DNA of 64,000 nucleotides from Gordionus sp. m RMFG-2023 (GCF_954871325.1 NC_088775.1:56893561-56957560); one strand, 5' to 3'; positions 1 to 11,880 are shown, counted from the stretch's first letter. Translations and numbers: made by a program. The notes: generated from the sequence alone by a model not told the origin.

Positions 1-784
1 TAAAAATCTTGCATTCCAATATTATTTATAGAAGAGAATGGCATTAAATCTTTGCAACACATGAGAACATAATTCCTTCCCAGAATCTATATTATTCAAT
101 TTTATCTTTTACAATGGGTTTGAAAAATAATTTTAAATTTTGTTTGAATTTTCTTCATTAAATGATAAGTCTTTGATGTGCTGATATTTTTTTAAAAAGA
201 TTTGATTGGATAACTAATTAAAAATTCACTAATATTTTAAAAATAATCAAAAAAATTACTCTGAAATGAATAATTATTTTCATCTTCATATCTTTATCAA
301 ATGCTATTTGCATGCATTTATTACAATGGACTTTGTCTGCCGCAATACTTGAACTCTTATTATTTGTGTCAGTTTTTAATATTAAGGATCCAAAATGTTC
401 CCATGCAAAAGAAGGTTCTACTTGCATAGCAAGGATATACTATATTTTATTACAGGATTTGTAATGCTGCATCCATTATATAAATGTTTTTGTCTTGCTA
501 AGTTGGTATTTATAATGGTAATAAAATAAAAATTATTAATTAAAATTTCCTTTTATAATTAAATTTTATATGAGGAGTTGTAGATTGCAAAATATTGTAT
601 AACTCCTTATGTAATGTCTTATACAAAAGTTTTGAAAGATTAAATCATTAAAACTTCAAACTATAACTTAAAACTATATATAGAATAAAAATTATAAAAT
701 CTAACCTTTTAAAACTTAAAATAAATCTTTTTAGGATTAACGAAGGAATAGTATTAATTAAAATATATAATAATATTTCTTAGG
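1..784. other. Gene-free AT-rich stretch
   Basis: Both strands carry only short, low-complexity open frames. I see no splice-bounded coding segment, no transposase motif and no clear tandem structure here. Confidence 0.5.
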
Positions 785-962
785 TAATTGGTTGATAGAA
801 GAGTTGTTATAATATCTAGATACTGTATCTAGATAAAAATGTGGTGTCTATATCTGTATCTAGATAGATTTTTAATTAAAGTATCTGTATCTAGATATAT
901 TTTAGAGGCATCTGTATTTAGTTTAGATACTTTTTAAGATACATTTTGATATATTTTTTTAA
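785..962. repeat. Clustered palindromic motif, probable end of a hAT element
   Basis: The palindromic block TATCTAGATA and close variants, often preceded by TATCTG, recur about six times in 180 bases. Such subterminal clusters of a short motif are usual near the ends of hAT-type DNA transposons, where they act as transposase-binding sites. A hAT transposase remnant starts about 300 bases to the right, so this could be one end of the same element. I could not delimit a terminal inverted repeat or a target duplication, so the assignment is inference. Confidence 0.4.
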
Positions 963-1265
963 CGCTTTTTTATATTATAAATAAAAATACTTGAATGTAA
1001 AATTTATTTTATTAAGACTATTATATTAAAAAATATTAAGACTATTTTAATAAAAAATTAGAGCATATTTTAAAATAATATCTCAAAATAAAGAAAATAA
1101 ATTTCTGATAGTAAAATGTTTGCCATATCTATAAAAAATACAAATATTTCTGTTAGCATTACCTCAACTTGCAAATTGTAAAACATTTAAGGGTATAGGT
1201 ACTAAATAAATGTTTACAAATGTAATTTTAAATTTTATGAGAAAAAATCAAACACTGTTAATGAA

Positions 1266-1625
1266 AAAAATAATTAATGCAAAGATTAGTTGATGAATTA
1301 TCAAAGTTTTCAACTGATTGCAAACAAACTACCTGTGAAAAAAAAACAAATAATTTAATATCAGATTTTTTTCAGTACCCCACAGCAGCATATATGATTG
1401 ATAATAATGATTTAAATTTTGATACTCAACAATTTTCAAAGATGAATGTCTAGATTTTAGTATTTTTAAAGAATATCCTGATTTAAAATTGTTATTCATA
1501 AAGTACAACACCATAATTCCTTCAAGCGCCTTGGTAGAAAGACTAAGTTTAGCTAAAAATGTCTTTACAGATATACCAGGATGCAAAATTTTGAAAATAT
1601 TTTATTACTGAAATCTAATAAATAA
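1266..1625 (+). pseudogene. hAT transposase remnant, C-terminal dimerisation region
   Basis: Read on the plus strand, two frames give a recognisable C-terminal hAT segment. The first frame begins MQRLVDELSKF and ends near 1450. The second holds FKEYPDLKLLFIKYNTIIP followed by SSALVERLSLAKNVF. The signature P-S-S-A-x-V-E-R-L-(F)-S is the hallmark of the hATC dimerisation domain in the ZBED-like hAT transposases. The expected F before S has been lost, there is a frame change near 1450 and stops follow, so this is a dead fragment. A minus-strand frame over the same bases is a shadow. Only the last about 110 residues of a normally 600-residue protein remain. Family assignment is fairly secure; the subfamily is not. 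Confidence 0.65.
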
Positions 1626-2869
1626 TTCTTTTTCACCGGATCTCTTTTCTTCTAAAGAATTCTTTAAACTCTCTACTGCTATCTTCAAATCAAACTCATT
1701 TAGCAAGGTCAAAACTTTTTCAAAAAACTAGATCACCCTAATTTACATCTTATTTTGTGTATTTATATTTATACTATCGAGAATCTACTATAATTCGATC
1801 TAATTAAATTTTAATTTGAAAATATTTTCTGGATATTCAGTGTTAATACAACTCTTAAACAACCTTAGTGTTTGAAAATCTTTATAACTCTAAAACACAT
1901 CACTTGCAATTATATGAAACATTTTATTAAAGAATATATGGAATTTAATATCATCAAATTTTTATAATAACCAGATTGAGTTGCTTTTTAGAAAATTACA
2001 AATGCTAATATTTGACAAAAAATAGTTTTAGACCCTCATTTATTTTTATTTATTCAAAAGAGGGCTATGCGGGTTCCCGTTATGTTGATCTAAAGCCGAA
2101 ACTCGTCTTTTTTTCAAAATTCTTTTGTTTTGACTATAAATTATAGTGGATTATACAGAGTATATTTTGAGATCTTAGAGAATTATCAAAATAATAAATA
2201 TAATTAATGTAATATTTTGCTAATCTATCATTTTTCTTGTATAACACTTAACAATCAACGCCAATTTATTTCTTTCGCAATTAAGGGCCATATCCCGCAA
2301 TTTTTTCTCAAGTTTGTAAGATTCAAAGAGTAGTAGCCGATTACTTGATAATTTTCGGTATATGAAACCCGTATTTGGTTTCTTTAAAGCTCAATGAACT
2401 GGACGAATATTCCATATTTTCTCAAGAAATCGGGGAATCAAACTTGTTGTATTTCAATTTTTCTTCTCATGGCAAAATTTAATCATTATCAGTTCTTTTC
2501 TTTATAACAAAGATTCGATAGGAGACAAGAACTTAACAAGAATAAATTAAATAAATTATTATACTTTTATTCCCACGTTTTATTTTAAGCCTGAGGTTGT
2601 CTTGTCTTATATTTAATAGAAAAATATAATTAAACCCATATTTAAACAATTAAATAATATTGATTTCTTTATCCTAGTCCGAGACAAAACATTCTATTTT
2701 ATTGTTTAGAATTTTTTTTTATATTTTGAGTTTAAAAAAAAATGAAAAATTCAAGCCAGACTTTCAAATGTATTGTTTTTAAACTCAAGCCCAAATTTAA
2801 ACCAATTTTAGGCACCAAGTTTTTCTAAAGGCCTATAAATGTAAAATGCAATTTTCACCAACTGAATTC
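1626..2869. other. Gene-free AT-rich stretch
   Basis: No coding segment, delimited element or clear repeat was recognised. The base composition is uniformly AT-rich with short frames only. Confidence 0.45.
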
Positions 2870-2879
2870 CTGATATTGC

Positions 2880-3090
2880 AACTGAGGTAATCCATTTGCG
2901 AAAATGCATTTGTGATTTTGCGATAATGTATTTACGCTGACCGCACTAATGCATTCACTCCAATATTTTCACGATAATGCATTCGTGAATATGAGATAAT
3001 TTTTTTGTGGTAATATATCCTTGCTAATACATTCGCTATATAATCGCTGTAATATATTCACGCAAGTGCATATAATAATTTTCCATATTT
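2880..3090. repeat. Degenerate repeats of a GCGATAATGCATTCG-like motif
   Basis: Variants of GCGAAAATGCATTTG, GCGATAATGTATTTA, ACGATAATGCATTCG and CGCTGTAATATATTC follow one another at roughly 20 to 30 base spacing. The array is old and divergent. It looks like subterminal repeats of a DNA transposon, but no end could be fixed. Confidence 0.4.
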
Positions 3091-3223
3091 TTTTCATTCG
3101 CATAAAATAAATATATTTTTTACATTGTAAAATTAAAATCGTTTGTTTTTTATACATTCTTAAAAGATCGTTGGTTTTATTAATATATTTTAATAAATCA
3201 AGATGTTATAAAATAGGTAAAAA

Positions 3224-3430
3224 TAGGTAACTATTTTATTTTGAAAAATAGTTATTTATTTTATTTTGGAAAATAGTTATTTATTTTATTTTGAAAAATA
3301 GTTAAATTTATTTTGAAAAATAGTTATTTATTTTATTTTGAAAAATAGTTATTTATTTTATTTTGAAAAATAGTTATTTATTTTATTTTGAAAAATAGTT
3401 ATCTATTTTATTTTGAAAAATAGTGAATTT
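3224..3430. repeat. 27-bp tandem repeat (minisatellite)
   Basis: A unit of the form TTATTTTATTTTGAAAAATAG is repeated about eight times with few changes; one unit is shorter. It ends directly beside the hAT element at 3441. The reading frames through it are low-complexity and not coding. Confidence 0.85.
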
Positions 3431-3791
3431 GTATTTATATCAGAGGCCCGGCCCTAAACCCGGCCCGGCCGTATTTTAAATTTTTTAAATATACCCGGGC
3501 CAGGCCGGGCCTAAAAAAATTTTTTTAAACATATCCGGGCCGGGCCTAAAATTTTTTTTAAAATATATCCGGGCCGGGCCTAAAATTTTTTTTAAAATAT
3601 ATCCCGGCCGGGCCTAAGATTGTTAAACCCGGGCCGGGCCTTAATATTTTTAATAAAAATTTTTACATTATGAGTTAATGGTTATAAGATTATATTATAT
3701 TATAGTTATGATTAATATAATATTGGGTGATGGTTAACACTACCTAACACCCACAGATCAATCTAATTATTAATTTCCTGCAAATTTATTC

Positions 3792-3979
3792 AAAGTATTA
3801 ATATATTTTTTTATAATTCATATCTAAATTTTTACAATATATTTTACCAAAACAATCAAATAAAGGAATATCTTAAATAAGCCCCAATATTCAAGTATTA
3901 TTAATATATTTTTTTATAATTCATATCTAAATTTTTAGAATATATTTTACCAAAACAATCAAATAAAGGAATATCACTT
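3792..3979. repeat. Direct duplication of about 90 bp inside the hAT element
   Basis: Bases 3792-3878 and 3893-3979 are almost identical: TTAATATATTTTTTTATAAT, then ATCTAAATTTTTA, then ACCAAAACAATCAAATAAAG in both copies. A linker of about 15 bases separates them. It is a local tandem duplication, not target-site duplication. Confidence 0.8.
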
Positions 3980-4118
3980 CTTGAAGTTTGTAATACCTTT
4001 CAAAGCGAAAAAGGAGAAATAAAATTGAAATATAAAGCATTTTTTAAAAAAATTTGTTTTACACAAGTATCATTTTATTTCTCTTTTTTTCTGTCCCAAA
4101 TTCAAGCAATTACGAACG

Positions 4119-4562
4119 TTGTCAGGGACAGATCGCAAGATGACGGAAAACTATATAAAAGATTATATTAAGTTACAAGAGGCTCAGGAAGTAAATGAAA
4201 TACCATCGACCAGTCAAATTACGACTGTTGTTAAACAAACTGAATTGTTTTATGACAAATGGGGCGATGGTAATTCTGGTAATATGTCAATACCCGATGA
4301 TGAATATTATAATTACATAAATAAAAAAATAAAAAAATAGATGAAACATTTAAGGTGGATAATTTGTTAGAGTGGTGGGCGGCTCATCAAAGCGAATTTT
4401 CAATTTTAGCAAAATTGGCATAACGGGTAATGGCAATTCCTGCTTCAAGTGCAAGCTGTGAGCGGAATTTTTCTACTACTGGGAAAATTCTTGAAGAAAG
4501 AAGTAGTAATCTTCAACCTGAAAAGGTAGATATGCTTCTCTTTCTTCATGATAATTTGTGAA
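4119..4562 (+). pseudogene. hAT transposase C-terminal remnant
   Basis: An open frame from 4119 reads DRKMTENYIKDYIKLQEAQE and runs to 4340. A shifted frame then gives LLEWWAAHQSEFSILAKLA, followed by VMAIPASSASCERNFSTTGK and a tail ending FLHDN before a stop at about 4560. L-x-W-W, the (A/T)-x-PASSASCERNFS core and the closing helix are the conserved blocks of the hATC dimerisation domain. At least one frame change near 4335 and one near 4422 break it. This remnant identifies the enclosing element as hAT. The catalytic DDE regions and the BED zinc finger are absent, consistent with an internally deleted copy. Confidence 0.8.
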
Positions 4563-5393
4563 TTTTTAATATCTTTCTTGAGTATATGGTTTCGTCAATC
4601 ATGCAGGTTGTTTACTTTGCAAACTGTCAAATATTTATTGCATTTATTATATTTTACCTTGAGTCATGAAAGTTTTTAATCCAACATTTTTCATTATTTT
4701 TTTTTACAATATTATATAATACAATTATCTTCTTTTGTTAAAAATTTATATTATAAAATAAATTATATTAATATTGTGCATTTATATTATATTTTCAAAA
4801 TACTATTTATTATACATGCATTTTTTTAAATAGGGATTTATTTTTATTTTATAAATTAAATAGTAAATTTAATACATATTCTCAAAATATTTTCCATTTT
4901 TATAAATTAAATATTAGTTTTATTTTTTTTAAATGCAATATAAAATATAGTATATGCTCTCAAAATATCCATTTTTATAAATAACAGTTTTATAAATAAC
5001 AGTTTTATAAATAACAGTTTTATCATTTTTATAAATTCAATATAATATTCTCAAAATATTAGCTTTTTACATGTATTTTTTAAATAATAAGCGATAATAC
5101 TCGCTGAAAAATATGGTAAAATACCTCATAGGTGAATATTTGTATATACCAGGTCGAATATAATTTTAAAAAATTCCGAGCCGGGCCTGAAATTTTTCTT
5201 TTAAATCTGGGCTAGGCCGGGCCATAAAAAATTTTTTAAAAAAATATCCGGGCCGGGCCTTAAATTTTTAAATCCGGGCAGGGCCGTAAAAAATTTTTTT
5301 AAAAAATATGCGGGCCGGGCTGGGCCTAAAAAATTTAAAACCGGGCCGGGCCGGGCCGTGCAAATGGTACCTCTGCAAGTCTCTGATTTATAT

Positions 5394-6150
5394 AAAGTAA
5401 TTATAAAAAATAACAGGCGGAAAACTAAGTCAATTCAAAATCCCGGCTGAAGGCCGGCATTTAGCGAGCCGAAGGCCGGCAAAAAATTATTTTTATCAAT
5501 TTTTATATTTCTACCGCAATTTTCATATTTCTCCCGCAAAATACCAAATTTCTCCAGCAATTTGAAAATTTTGATCTGGCAACCCTGTGCCTACATAGCT
5601 TTGATCTGAGTTAAATTCTTTTATCATAAAATACGATGTTCGCATATAGAAATTTTGAATTAAAGCTATGAAACCAAACTTAAAAAAAATACTACCAGAG
5701 ATTGAAAAATGCTTAATTACATTGATAAACAATATAACATTTAATATGTATATTATCTTGCAAAAGCAAATCACACATTTGTAGATTTTGAATTGTTAAT
5801 AGATTTAGAAAAGCAAAATAGTTAAGATATGGGATATAATCTGCATTCCAGGTATTTTGCTGAGTTAATATTTGAAAGTATTTCCAAAGAAATGGAGATG
5901 AAAATTGTATAATATTTGCTAAGATATTCAGATTTATTTTATTTATTTATTTATTTTACATTTTATTAGCTTAATATTTACGTTACGGACTGATTTATTA
6001 TTTCTTTCACTTTATATAATTAATTTAATAGTTTCTTAATACCTTGGTCGTTTAAAAGATTGTTATTTTATATTAACCGATTAAGTAAATTGTTAAATTG
6101 AATTTTGTAAAGTATATATAGATATAAAATTTATTAGATTTAGGAGTTAT
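5394..6150. other. Gene-free stretch with a GC-rich hairpin block
   Basis: Bases 5441-5485 are GC-rich in an AT-rich setting and contain CCGGCTGAAGGCCGG and GCCGAAGGCCGGC, which fold into small hairpins. This looks like one end of another DNA transposon. The rest (to about 6150) is AT-rich with no supported coding content; a minus-strand frame at 5523-5774 has no recognisable motif. Confidence 0.4.
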
Positions 6151-6180
6151 TAAATTAATAAAATCAAAAAAAATATCATT

Positions 6181-6661
6181 TTGTTTTCCTATTTTTATTT
6201 TCTCTACAACATCATCAATACCCAAGGACACTTTAATAAAATTTTTAAAGACGTCTTTACGGAGTTAGAAGATAAATATGAGGCAGTTGAAGAAATGAGT
6301 ATTTGTGACAATCTTGTAGAGCATAGCATAGGAAATGCTTATGTCAAATTTAGATTAGAAGAGGATGCTGAAAAGAATTAGATCTTATTGAGAGATACCA
6401 TTCTAATATATGCTGAGTTAAAACATCCGTAACCAATTTTAGGGAAGCTTATTGTAGACAATACGAAATTGGGGAATGTACCATAGGTAAATATTTTAAT
6501 TTTATGCACTTGACTTCAATTTCAGAATTCAGACGCGATTTATGTGGAATGAGGTGGAGACGAAGCCTTTCGGAATCAAAAAAACGAAGTAGATCTTGCC
6601 ATAAGAGAGAAGAAGAGATCGAAGCCCAGATGATAGAAGAAGAAGAAAATATACTAAAATG
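6181..6661 (+). pseudogene. U2AF1: U2AF1 (U2 snRNP auxiliary factor 35 kDa subunit) retropseudogene
   Basis: The translated pieces match the C-terminal half of U2AF35, which recognises the AG at 3' splice sites. In order are the UHM/RRM part (HFNKIFKDVFTELEDKYEA, then VEEMSICDNLVEHSIGNAYV, then KFRLEEDAEK), a damaged linker (YAELKHP), the second CCCH zinc finger (NFREAYCRQYEIGECT, then NFMHL), and an SR-like tail with FRRDLCGMRWRRSLSESKKR. The copy has a stop after EDAEKN, frame changes around 6385-6430, and Phe in place of the third zinc-finger Cys. The N-terminal first zinc finger is missing. No introns interrupt the match, although the gene normally has several, so I infer a 5'-truncated processed copy. 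No poly(A) tail or target duplication was recognised. Confidence 0.8.
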
Positions 6662-6949
6662 ATTTTCACAAGAAAGATCATTTTTTTAATTGTTAATTAA
6701 TTTTAATAACACCATATCGACCGAAATAATAATACATACTTAAAATATTATCCTTATATTCATTCATTTCTAGATTTTTTCTTACTCTGAACCAATATTT
6801 GTCTAATTAAATGTTTTATTTATAATTAGATGTATATTATCTAAATTCATTGGGAATACCATTTATATTTGAAATATTTTAATTGTTTATATAGGTAAAA
6901 ATACAATTTTTTACTATAATTCGCACCGTAAAGTGTTAAAGCATTTATT
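6662..6949. other. Gene-free AT-rich stretch
   Basis: Nothing recognised between the U2AF1 copy and the next transposase remnant. Confidence 0.4.
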
Positions 6950-7377
6950 GACACAATTTATGCAATTATGCTATTATAATAGTTAACAACAAAAATAGAA
7001 AGGCATTGGATCAAGTAGCATCTTAATTTGGCATATTTTAAAGATTGGAAGGGTTTGATGTATAATGACAGCTAGCTGCCTTTGTACTGTTAAGGCCTTT
7101 TATATATGAGGACCTATATAAGCATTTCAAATTCAGCAAATTCTAGAAAATGGTGCAGAATTTAACGGCCTGTCCACCCAATTGGATAGTGATAGGTTTT
7201 TACCAAATCTTTGAATTATCCAATTTGTCTTTAAATGTTTCAGATTAGAAAAATCAGTTTACCTAAACTAAATCAATAAAGCAAACGATTCGTGTTCTAA
7301 AATCGCTTAAGAATATTAAGCCTGATAGAATCAAATCTCCTATATAATTTCTAAATGAATGTCAATATATTATTTTT

Positions 7378-8130
7378 AAAGGAGAACATATGAAATTAGT
7401 TCATGAAGCTAAAGAAATAAATAAATTTGGATTGGTTATATTGAAGGAAAGCAAAAGGCAGTCTGATATCAACAAAAATCAATTAATTACTGCTTTAATA
7501 GACAATATGCATAATAGGTTAGATCCTAATTCCAATAATTTTAGTTATTAAAAATACTATATTAAATTATGTAGTTTATCTTTATAATTATTTTATCTGA
7601 TATTGAGTATTCATAATAAAATAACTGGCAAGCAAACCCTTACATTGGTTATGGATAAGAGAAAATTATATGACTTTATTTCCCGAAGCTCTATGTGATC
7701 TCGCAATAAATGGGCTGAGGAAATACATTGATGATAATAATTAATGTAATAAATGCTCCAGTGATTTGAAAGAGTTACAAAGTTGTATTAATCAGTGTTT
7801 TACTGTTCAATGTGAGCGCGGCTTTTACCTTATGAATGTCTTTATGATGGACTTTCGTGCATGTCTTATGATAAAACATATTTCCAGTATATCATATCAT
7901 ATCATATTATACACTGGGGAGACATCCCACAATTAAGTGGGCACTCCACCACCCCATAGAGGGCGTCTCCAGTGCAGTGAATTTGCATTCACTGTTTGGC
8001 AGAAAATTTACCCTACTGTCTGGGCCCTGTTTAATTTGAGTGGGATGACAGGTACCACTCGTGGATAAGCCAGGATCCACAAAGTTGACAGTAATTTACC
8101 CATATTTCCAGTATAATGATGATAAATCAA
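7378..8130 (+). pseudogene. hAT transposase remnant split by a SINE-like insertion
   Basis: Plus-strand pieces include EHMKLVHEAKEINKFGLVIL with SKRQSDINKNQLITALIDN (7384-7550). After a gap of about 230 bases comes a frame reading FTVQCERGFYLMNVF followed by MMDFRACLMIKHI. The block C-E-R-G-F-x-x-M-N with a following D-x-R-x-x-L is the hATC core of the ZNF862/KIAA1586-like hAT group. After removal of the retroposon at 7891-8100 and one copy of its target duplication, the flanking bases read on as MIKHISSIMMINQ, which shows that the SINE-like element landed in this remnant. Sequence at 6950-7370 may be more of the same gene but I could not align it. Confidence 0.5.
7891..8100 (-). mobile_element. 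SINE-like retroposon with perfect 14-bp target duplication
   Basis: A 210-bp block of higher GC content is bounded by a perfect 14-bp direct repeat CATATTTCCAGTAT (7877-7890 and 8101-8114). Read on the minus strand it starts GGTAAATTACTGTCAACTTT and ends in a simple tail of TGATA repeats next to the left duplication. A long target duplication and a short-unit 3' tail are the marks of LINE-driven retroposition. I see no convincing tRNA-type A and B boxes, and I do not recognise the head as 5S or 7SL RNA. It could be a SINE with a different origin or a 5'-truncated LINE tail. It inserted into an older hAT remnant. Confidence 0.7.
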
Positions 8131-9260
8131 TAGAATTCTTTTCTATATATAAAAAGTGAGTGACAAGTCACGAGTCTGCAAACAAAAACCTAGATTAGTT
8201 TTGGCGAATATTGTAGTTTTTTTCTACCTATTTTTGATCTATTCCGATTAATGCATTATTTTATGCTAATATAATTATTTTTATATAATTATGAAATGCT
8301 TCATGAGTAATGCATATTAAAAAAAATATTAGTGCACAGGCGGGTAATCAAAGGGGGGGGGAATCCCCACATCGCAAATTTGTCTATTGTCATAAATATC
8401 ATTTTAATCTAATAAAAAAATTACCCCCTACATACCCACCCCTACTTCCTTCTCCCCAAATAATATATAATATATCATTATAAAGAAGAATTTGAAAGAA
8501 AAATAAAAGTTAATAACTTTTTTAAAATAATGACTATTAATTCAAAAATTTTTTTAATAAAAGATTTTAATTTAAAAAAAATAAAACCCAAAATTATTTT
8601 TATAAAAATAATATATAGCCAAAGGCCTTCTATATGTCGACCTAAAGATCTCCTATAATTATATAGAAAATATATCTAATAGTGCTTCCACCCCCCCCCC
8701 CCCTTAGGAAATCCTGGATATTCCTATGATGGTGAATAACCGTGTAAGGCTAATAATGTAATCTTAAACAAATAGTTGGTTAATAATTTATTCTCCTCGC
8801 ATTTTTGTTTGCAAAGGAGGATATTATGTCAGTACAATCTAACGACGATCCATTTTCGATTGAAATTAGTGATAGGTATTTTCAGAGCAGTGCAGAAGAG
8901 GGGGTGTGAAGGGCAGCCGCCCGGGCCGCCAAAATCAGACAATTTTAGCCAAATTTTGAAATTTTTTTTATATAAACTACTTACAAAGCATTATTCTTTT
9001 TTTGTAAAAAATCCATGTAAATTTTGAAAAAAGATTTGGCATATCTAACTATAAGTATTACAATAAAAAATTTGATTTATATTTTAAGTAAAAAAAAATA
9101 AGAAATTTGATTTTTTTTATTTAAATTTTCATTTTTTCGTTTTATAAATAATATTTGAAATAATTTAATTAAATTTTCTATTAATGAAGAAACAAATATA
9201 ATAAATTTATTTTAAAAAAAAATTTCTATTAAATGACTAATTTGATAGATAAATATTTGG
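8131..9260. other. Gene-free stretch with homopolymer tracts and a GC-rich block
   Basis: Holds a G9 run at 8353-8361, a C13 run at 8691-8703 and a GC-rich block at about 8890-8935 that includes GCAGCCGCCCGGGCCGCC. The last looks like a DNA transposon end, but no partner end was found. No coding segment was recognised. Confidence 0.4.
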
Positions 9261-9589
9261 TTTATTTTGGTTCAGCTCAATCCTAAAAAACTGACTCAAC
9301 CTTGAAGCTCAGGTCAAAAAAATTGGCTCAATCTTGGAGCGCAAGTCGAAAAAATCGGCTCATCCTTGAACTCGAAATCTATATATTAGCTCAAATTTGG
9401 AACTTAAATCCTGACCCGATATTGAACATAATTTTTTTATTTATCCCGAAAATTAATTTCAATATGTGTTAATTTAAAATAAATTAGTTTGTTTACCTAC
9501 TCTACATATTCTAACATTTCATTGTAATATGGAGATGGTAATTTTATTTCATTTCATCCTTTTCAACTTTCACTTTATTAAAAGAATTG

Positions 9590-11697
9590 CGTCCTTAGGC
9601 TTTTCCTGAAGATCTTCCCATCCCTATAAAAAGAACTAATTAAAACAGTTTTATCTTTTAATAAAAACTCTGCAAGGGGAATTGACGGTTTTCGCCCCTC
9701 TTATTTCCAATTTTTAATTAACCCTAAAAATCCTTATCAAGATTCATTTGTAAATTCATTGGTAATACTTAGTGAAAATATATTGAACAATGATTTACCT
9801 AGTCAAGTTCACCAAATTATTTTTGGCGCAAGATTAATTGCTTTTTCTAAGCCTGATGGTGGAGTTAGGCCAATTGCAATACGGTCTTTTTTTAGGAGAC
9901 TATTAGCTAAGATAATCGTTGAGCGCATAAACCCTGATGCTTCAAAAATGTTCCAAACATATCAACTAGGCTTTGGAATTAAAGGGGGATGAATAACCTC
10001 TCACTCTCTTCGCATATATATCGAAGATCCTCCTCCAGACGCCGTAGTCTGTAAGCTTGATTTTAAAAATGCTTTTAATTCTTTATCCAGAAAAGCATTT
10101 TTGAACATTTTTTATGAAAAATTCCCAGTTCATGCAAGATTTATTGAACAGTCTTATGGCTGTAGAACCCCTCTCAAATTTGGGGAATAAATTCCGTCTG
10201 ACGTAGGTATTCAACATGGAGACCCTTTGGGCCCTCTGATCTTTAGTTTAGGTATACATAACCTAGTTCATTGTCTAAAATACTTTTTTAATTTAGATTT
10301 AAACATATGGTATCTAAATGATGGTACCATTTGCGGACCTTTAAAAATATTCTTGCAGCGATAGAATATATAGGGAAGAATTCTCTTAACATATGCCTTA
10401 CTCTAGATAAAGCTAAATCTGAAATATGCTTTTTAAATTCAAATACTCTCGAAGTCCAAGGGTTTAAAATCATTAAAAAAAGTGAAATTAATCTTCTAGG
10501 TTTACCTTTAAGCAGTTTTTCCAACTGTGAGGTGTTCGTGGAAAAATTTTTCGAAGGTTTATTAGGACTTGAAAATATTTTAAAATAAATTCCTTCACAC
10601 CAGAGCTTTTTTCTTTTAAAAAAATATTTATTTTTATCAAAGATTTTACATATTTTTAGATCTTCTTCCTTTTTTTTAAATAATGAAATTATTAATCGTG
10701 TTCATGAATTTTTTAGAAGTTTATTAGAAAATATTTTAAATATTAAATTGGAAGATTTTAATTGGGGCTTCTCACAATTACCCTCAAAAATGGGTGGTTT
10801 AGATTTATATCCTTTAAATCTTATATCTTTTTCCTCATTTTTGGCATCGCGTTTGATGAATAACGCCATGATATTTTCTTTTATCTCTTCTTAAGATAAC
10901 CTTTTAAACTCAGCCTTGTTAGCTTGGGTATCTTTAGCTCCACCTGAAGCTGTTTTACCCACAATCTTAACACACCAATCTATTATCGAACCTTTAATTA
11001 AAAATTTTTTTAAAATAATCTCATCAAAACCCTCTTTGGAGTATATTTAACTATTTCAGAATCTGACTGTACTAGTGGTCATGAATGGTTGGAAGCATTA
11101 CCAAGTCGTAACCTAGGTAACCTCTTATCAGATGAACAATTAAGAGTTGCCATAGGCCATCAACTTGGATGTAACATTGTTCAACCACATACATGCATCA
11201 AATGTAAAATATTAGTTGACTCCAAAGGGAGACATAGTCTAAATTGTATAAAGTCAAGGCAGGCAATTTAGCTATTAGCCGTTCTCTTACCAGGGTCCGA
11301 ATACCAAACATCCTATAGCCTACAAATTTATCATTAGATGATGGCTTAAGACCAGATGTATTAATTTCTGTGCCTTGGCCTTTAGAGAAATACTTAATTG
11401 AGACTTCACATGCGTATCTTCTTTCCCAAAAAATTTATCCGGTTGATATAGCCGAGAAAAAAAACAATGAAATATTCCAAATTCACAAATTATATTTTTA
11501 CATCAATCGTTATCTCTTCCCTTGGACATATGCCAAGCGGAACTTTAAAATTCTTAAAAAATATAGGCGATAAGATAAGAGCCCTTACATCAGAACCAAA
11601 AGAATACTATTTTTTAAAACAAAATCTACAAATAACTATTTTATATATAACTATTCATGTTTTTTGGGAACTTGTAGTCCCACCTCTGTTTTTATAA
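9590..11697 (+). mobile_element. LINE (non-LTR retrotransposon) with reverse transcriptase, 5'-truncated and broken
   Basis: Pieces in order are the RT fingers (ELIKTVLSFNKNSARGIDGF), then KPDGGVRPIAIRSFFRRLLA, QTYQLGFGIKGG, palm motif KLDFKNAFNSL with the first catalytic Asp, GIQHGDPLGPLIFSLGI, and WYLNDGT, in which the YxDD box reads YLND. The C-terminal region keeps CIKCKILVDSKGRHSLNC, a zinc-knuckle, and RPDVLISVPW. Those last blocks place it with LINEs that end in a zinc knuckle and a PD-(D/E)xK restriction-like endonuclease. Several stops and frame changes break the frame (for example near 9993, 10190 and 10890), and the YxDD catalytic Asp is altered. It belongs to the same clade as the copy at 25440-28680 but is a different family. 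Confidence 0.85.
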
Positions 11698-11880
11698 AAT
11701 AATGTTATTTAATTTAATATTTGATATGTTAATTTTAATATTATTTTATTTAATGTAGTAATAAATAAAGAGTAATAAAACTTAAAATTATTAATGTTTG
11801 AAGATGTCAACGGAAACATTTTTTTTTTAATGATGATTGTTTTTATCATTTTAAAATTTATAAAAATTCTATATAATTAT

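Larger units (their letters stand above)
3441..5385. mobile_element. hAT DNA transposon, non-autonomous, with perfect 8-bp target duplication
   Basis: The element is bounded by a perfect 8-bp direct repeat ATTTATAT (3433-3440 and 5386-5393). Its ends read CAGAG inward, and a second CAGAGG lies just inside the right end. 8-bp duplications and CAGRG ends are diagnostic of hAT transposons. Both ends carry dense GC-rich subterminal repeats of the CCGGGCCGGGCC type separated by A/T blocks (3441-3640 and about 5165-5358), in striking contrast to the AT-rich surroundings. Inside are a 90-bp direct duplication (3792-3979) and a transposase C-terminal remnant (4119-4562). At 1945 bp and with no N-terminal transposase domains, it cannot encode its own mobility. 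Confidence 0.85.

Noticed and set aside
1329-1586. 85-residue minus-strand frame
   Set aside because: It is the antisense shadow of the hAT C-terminal remnant on the plus strand.
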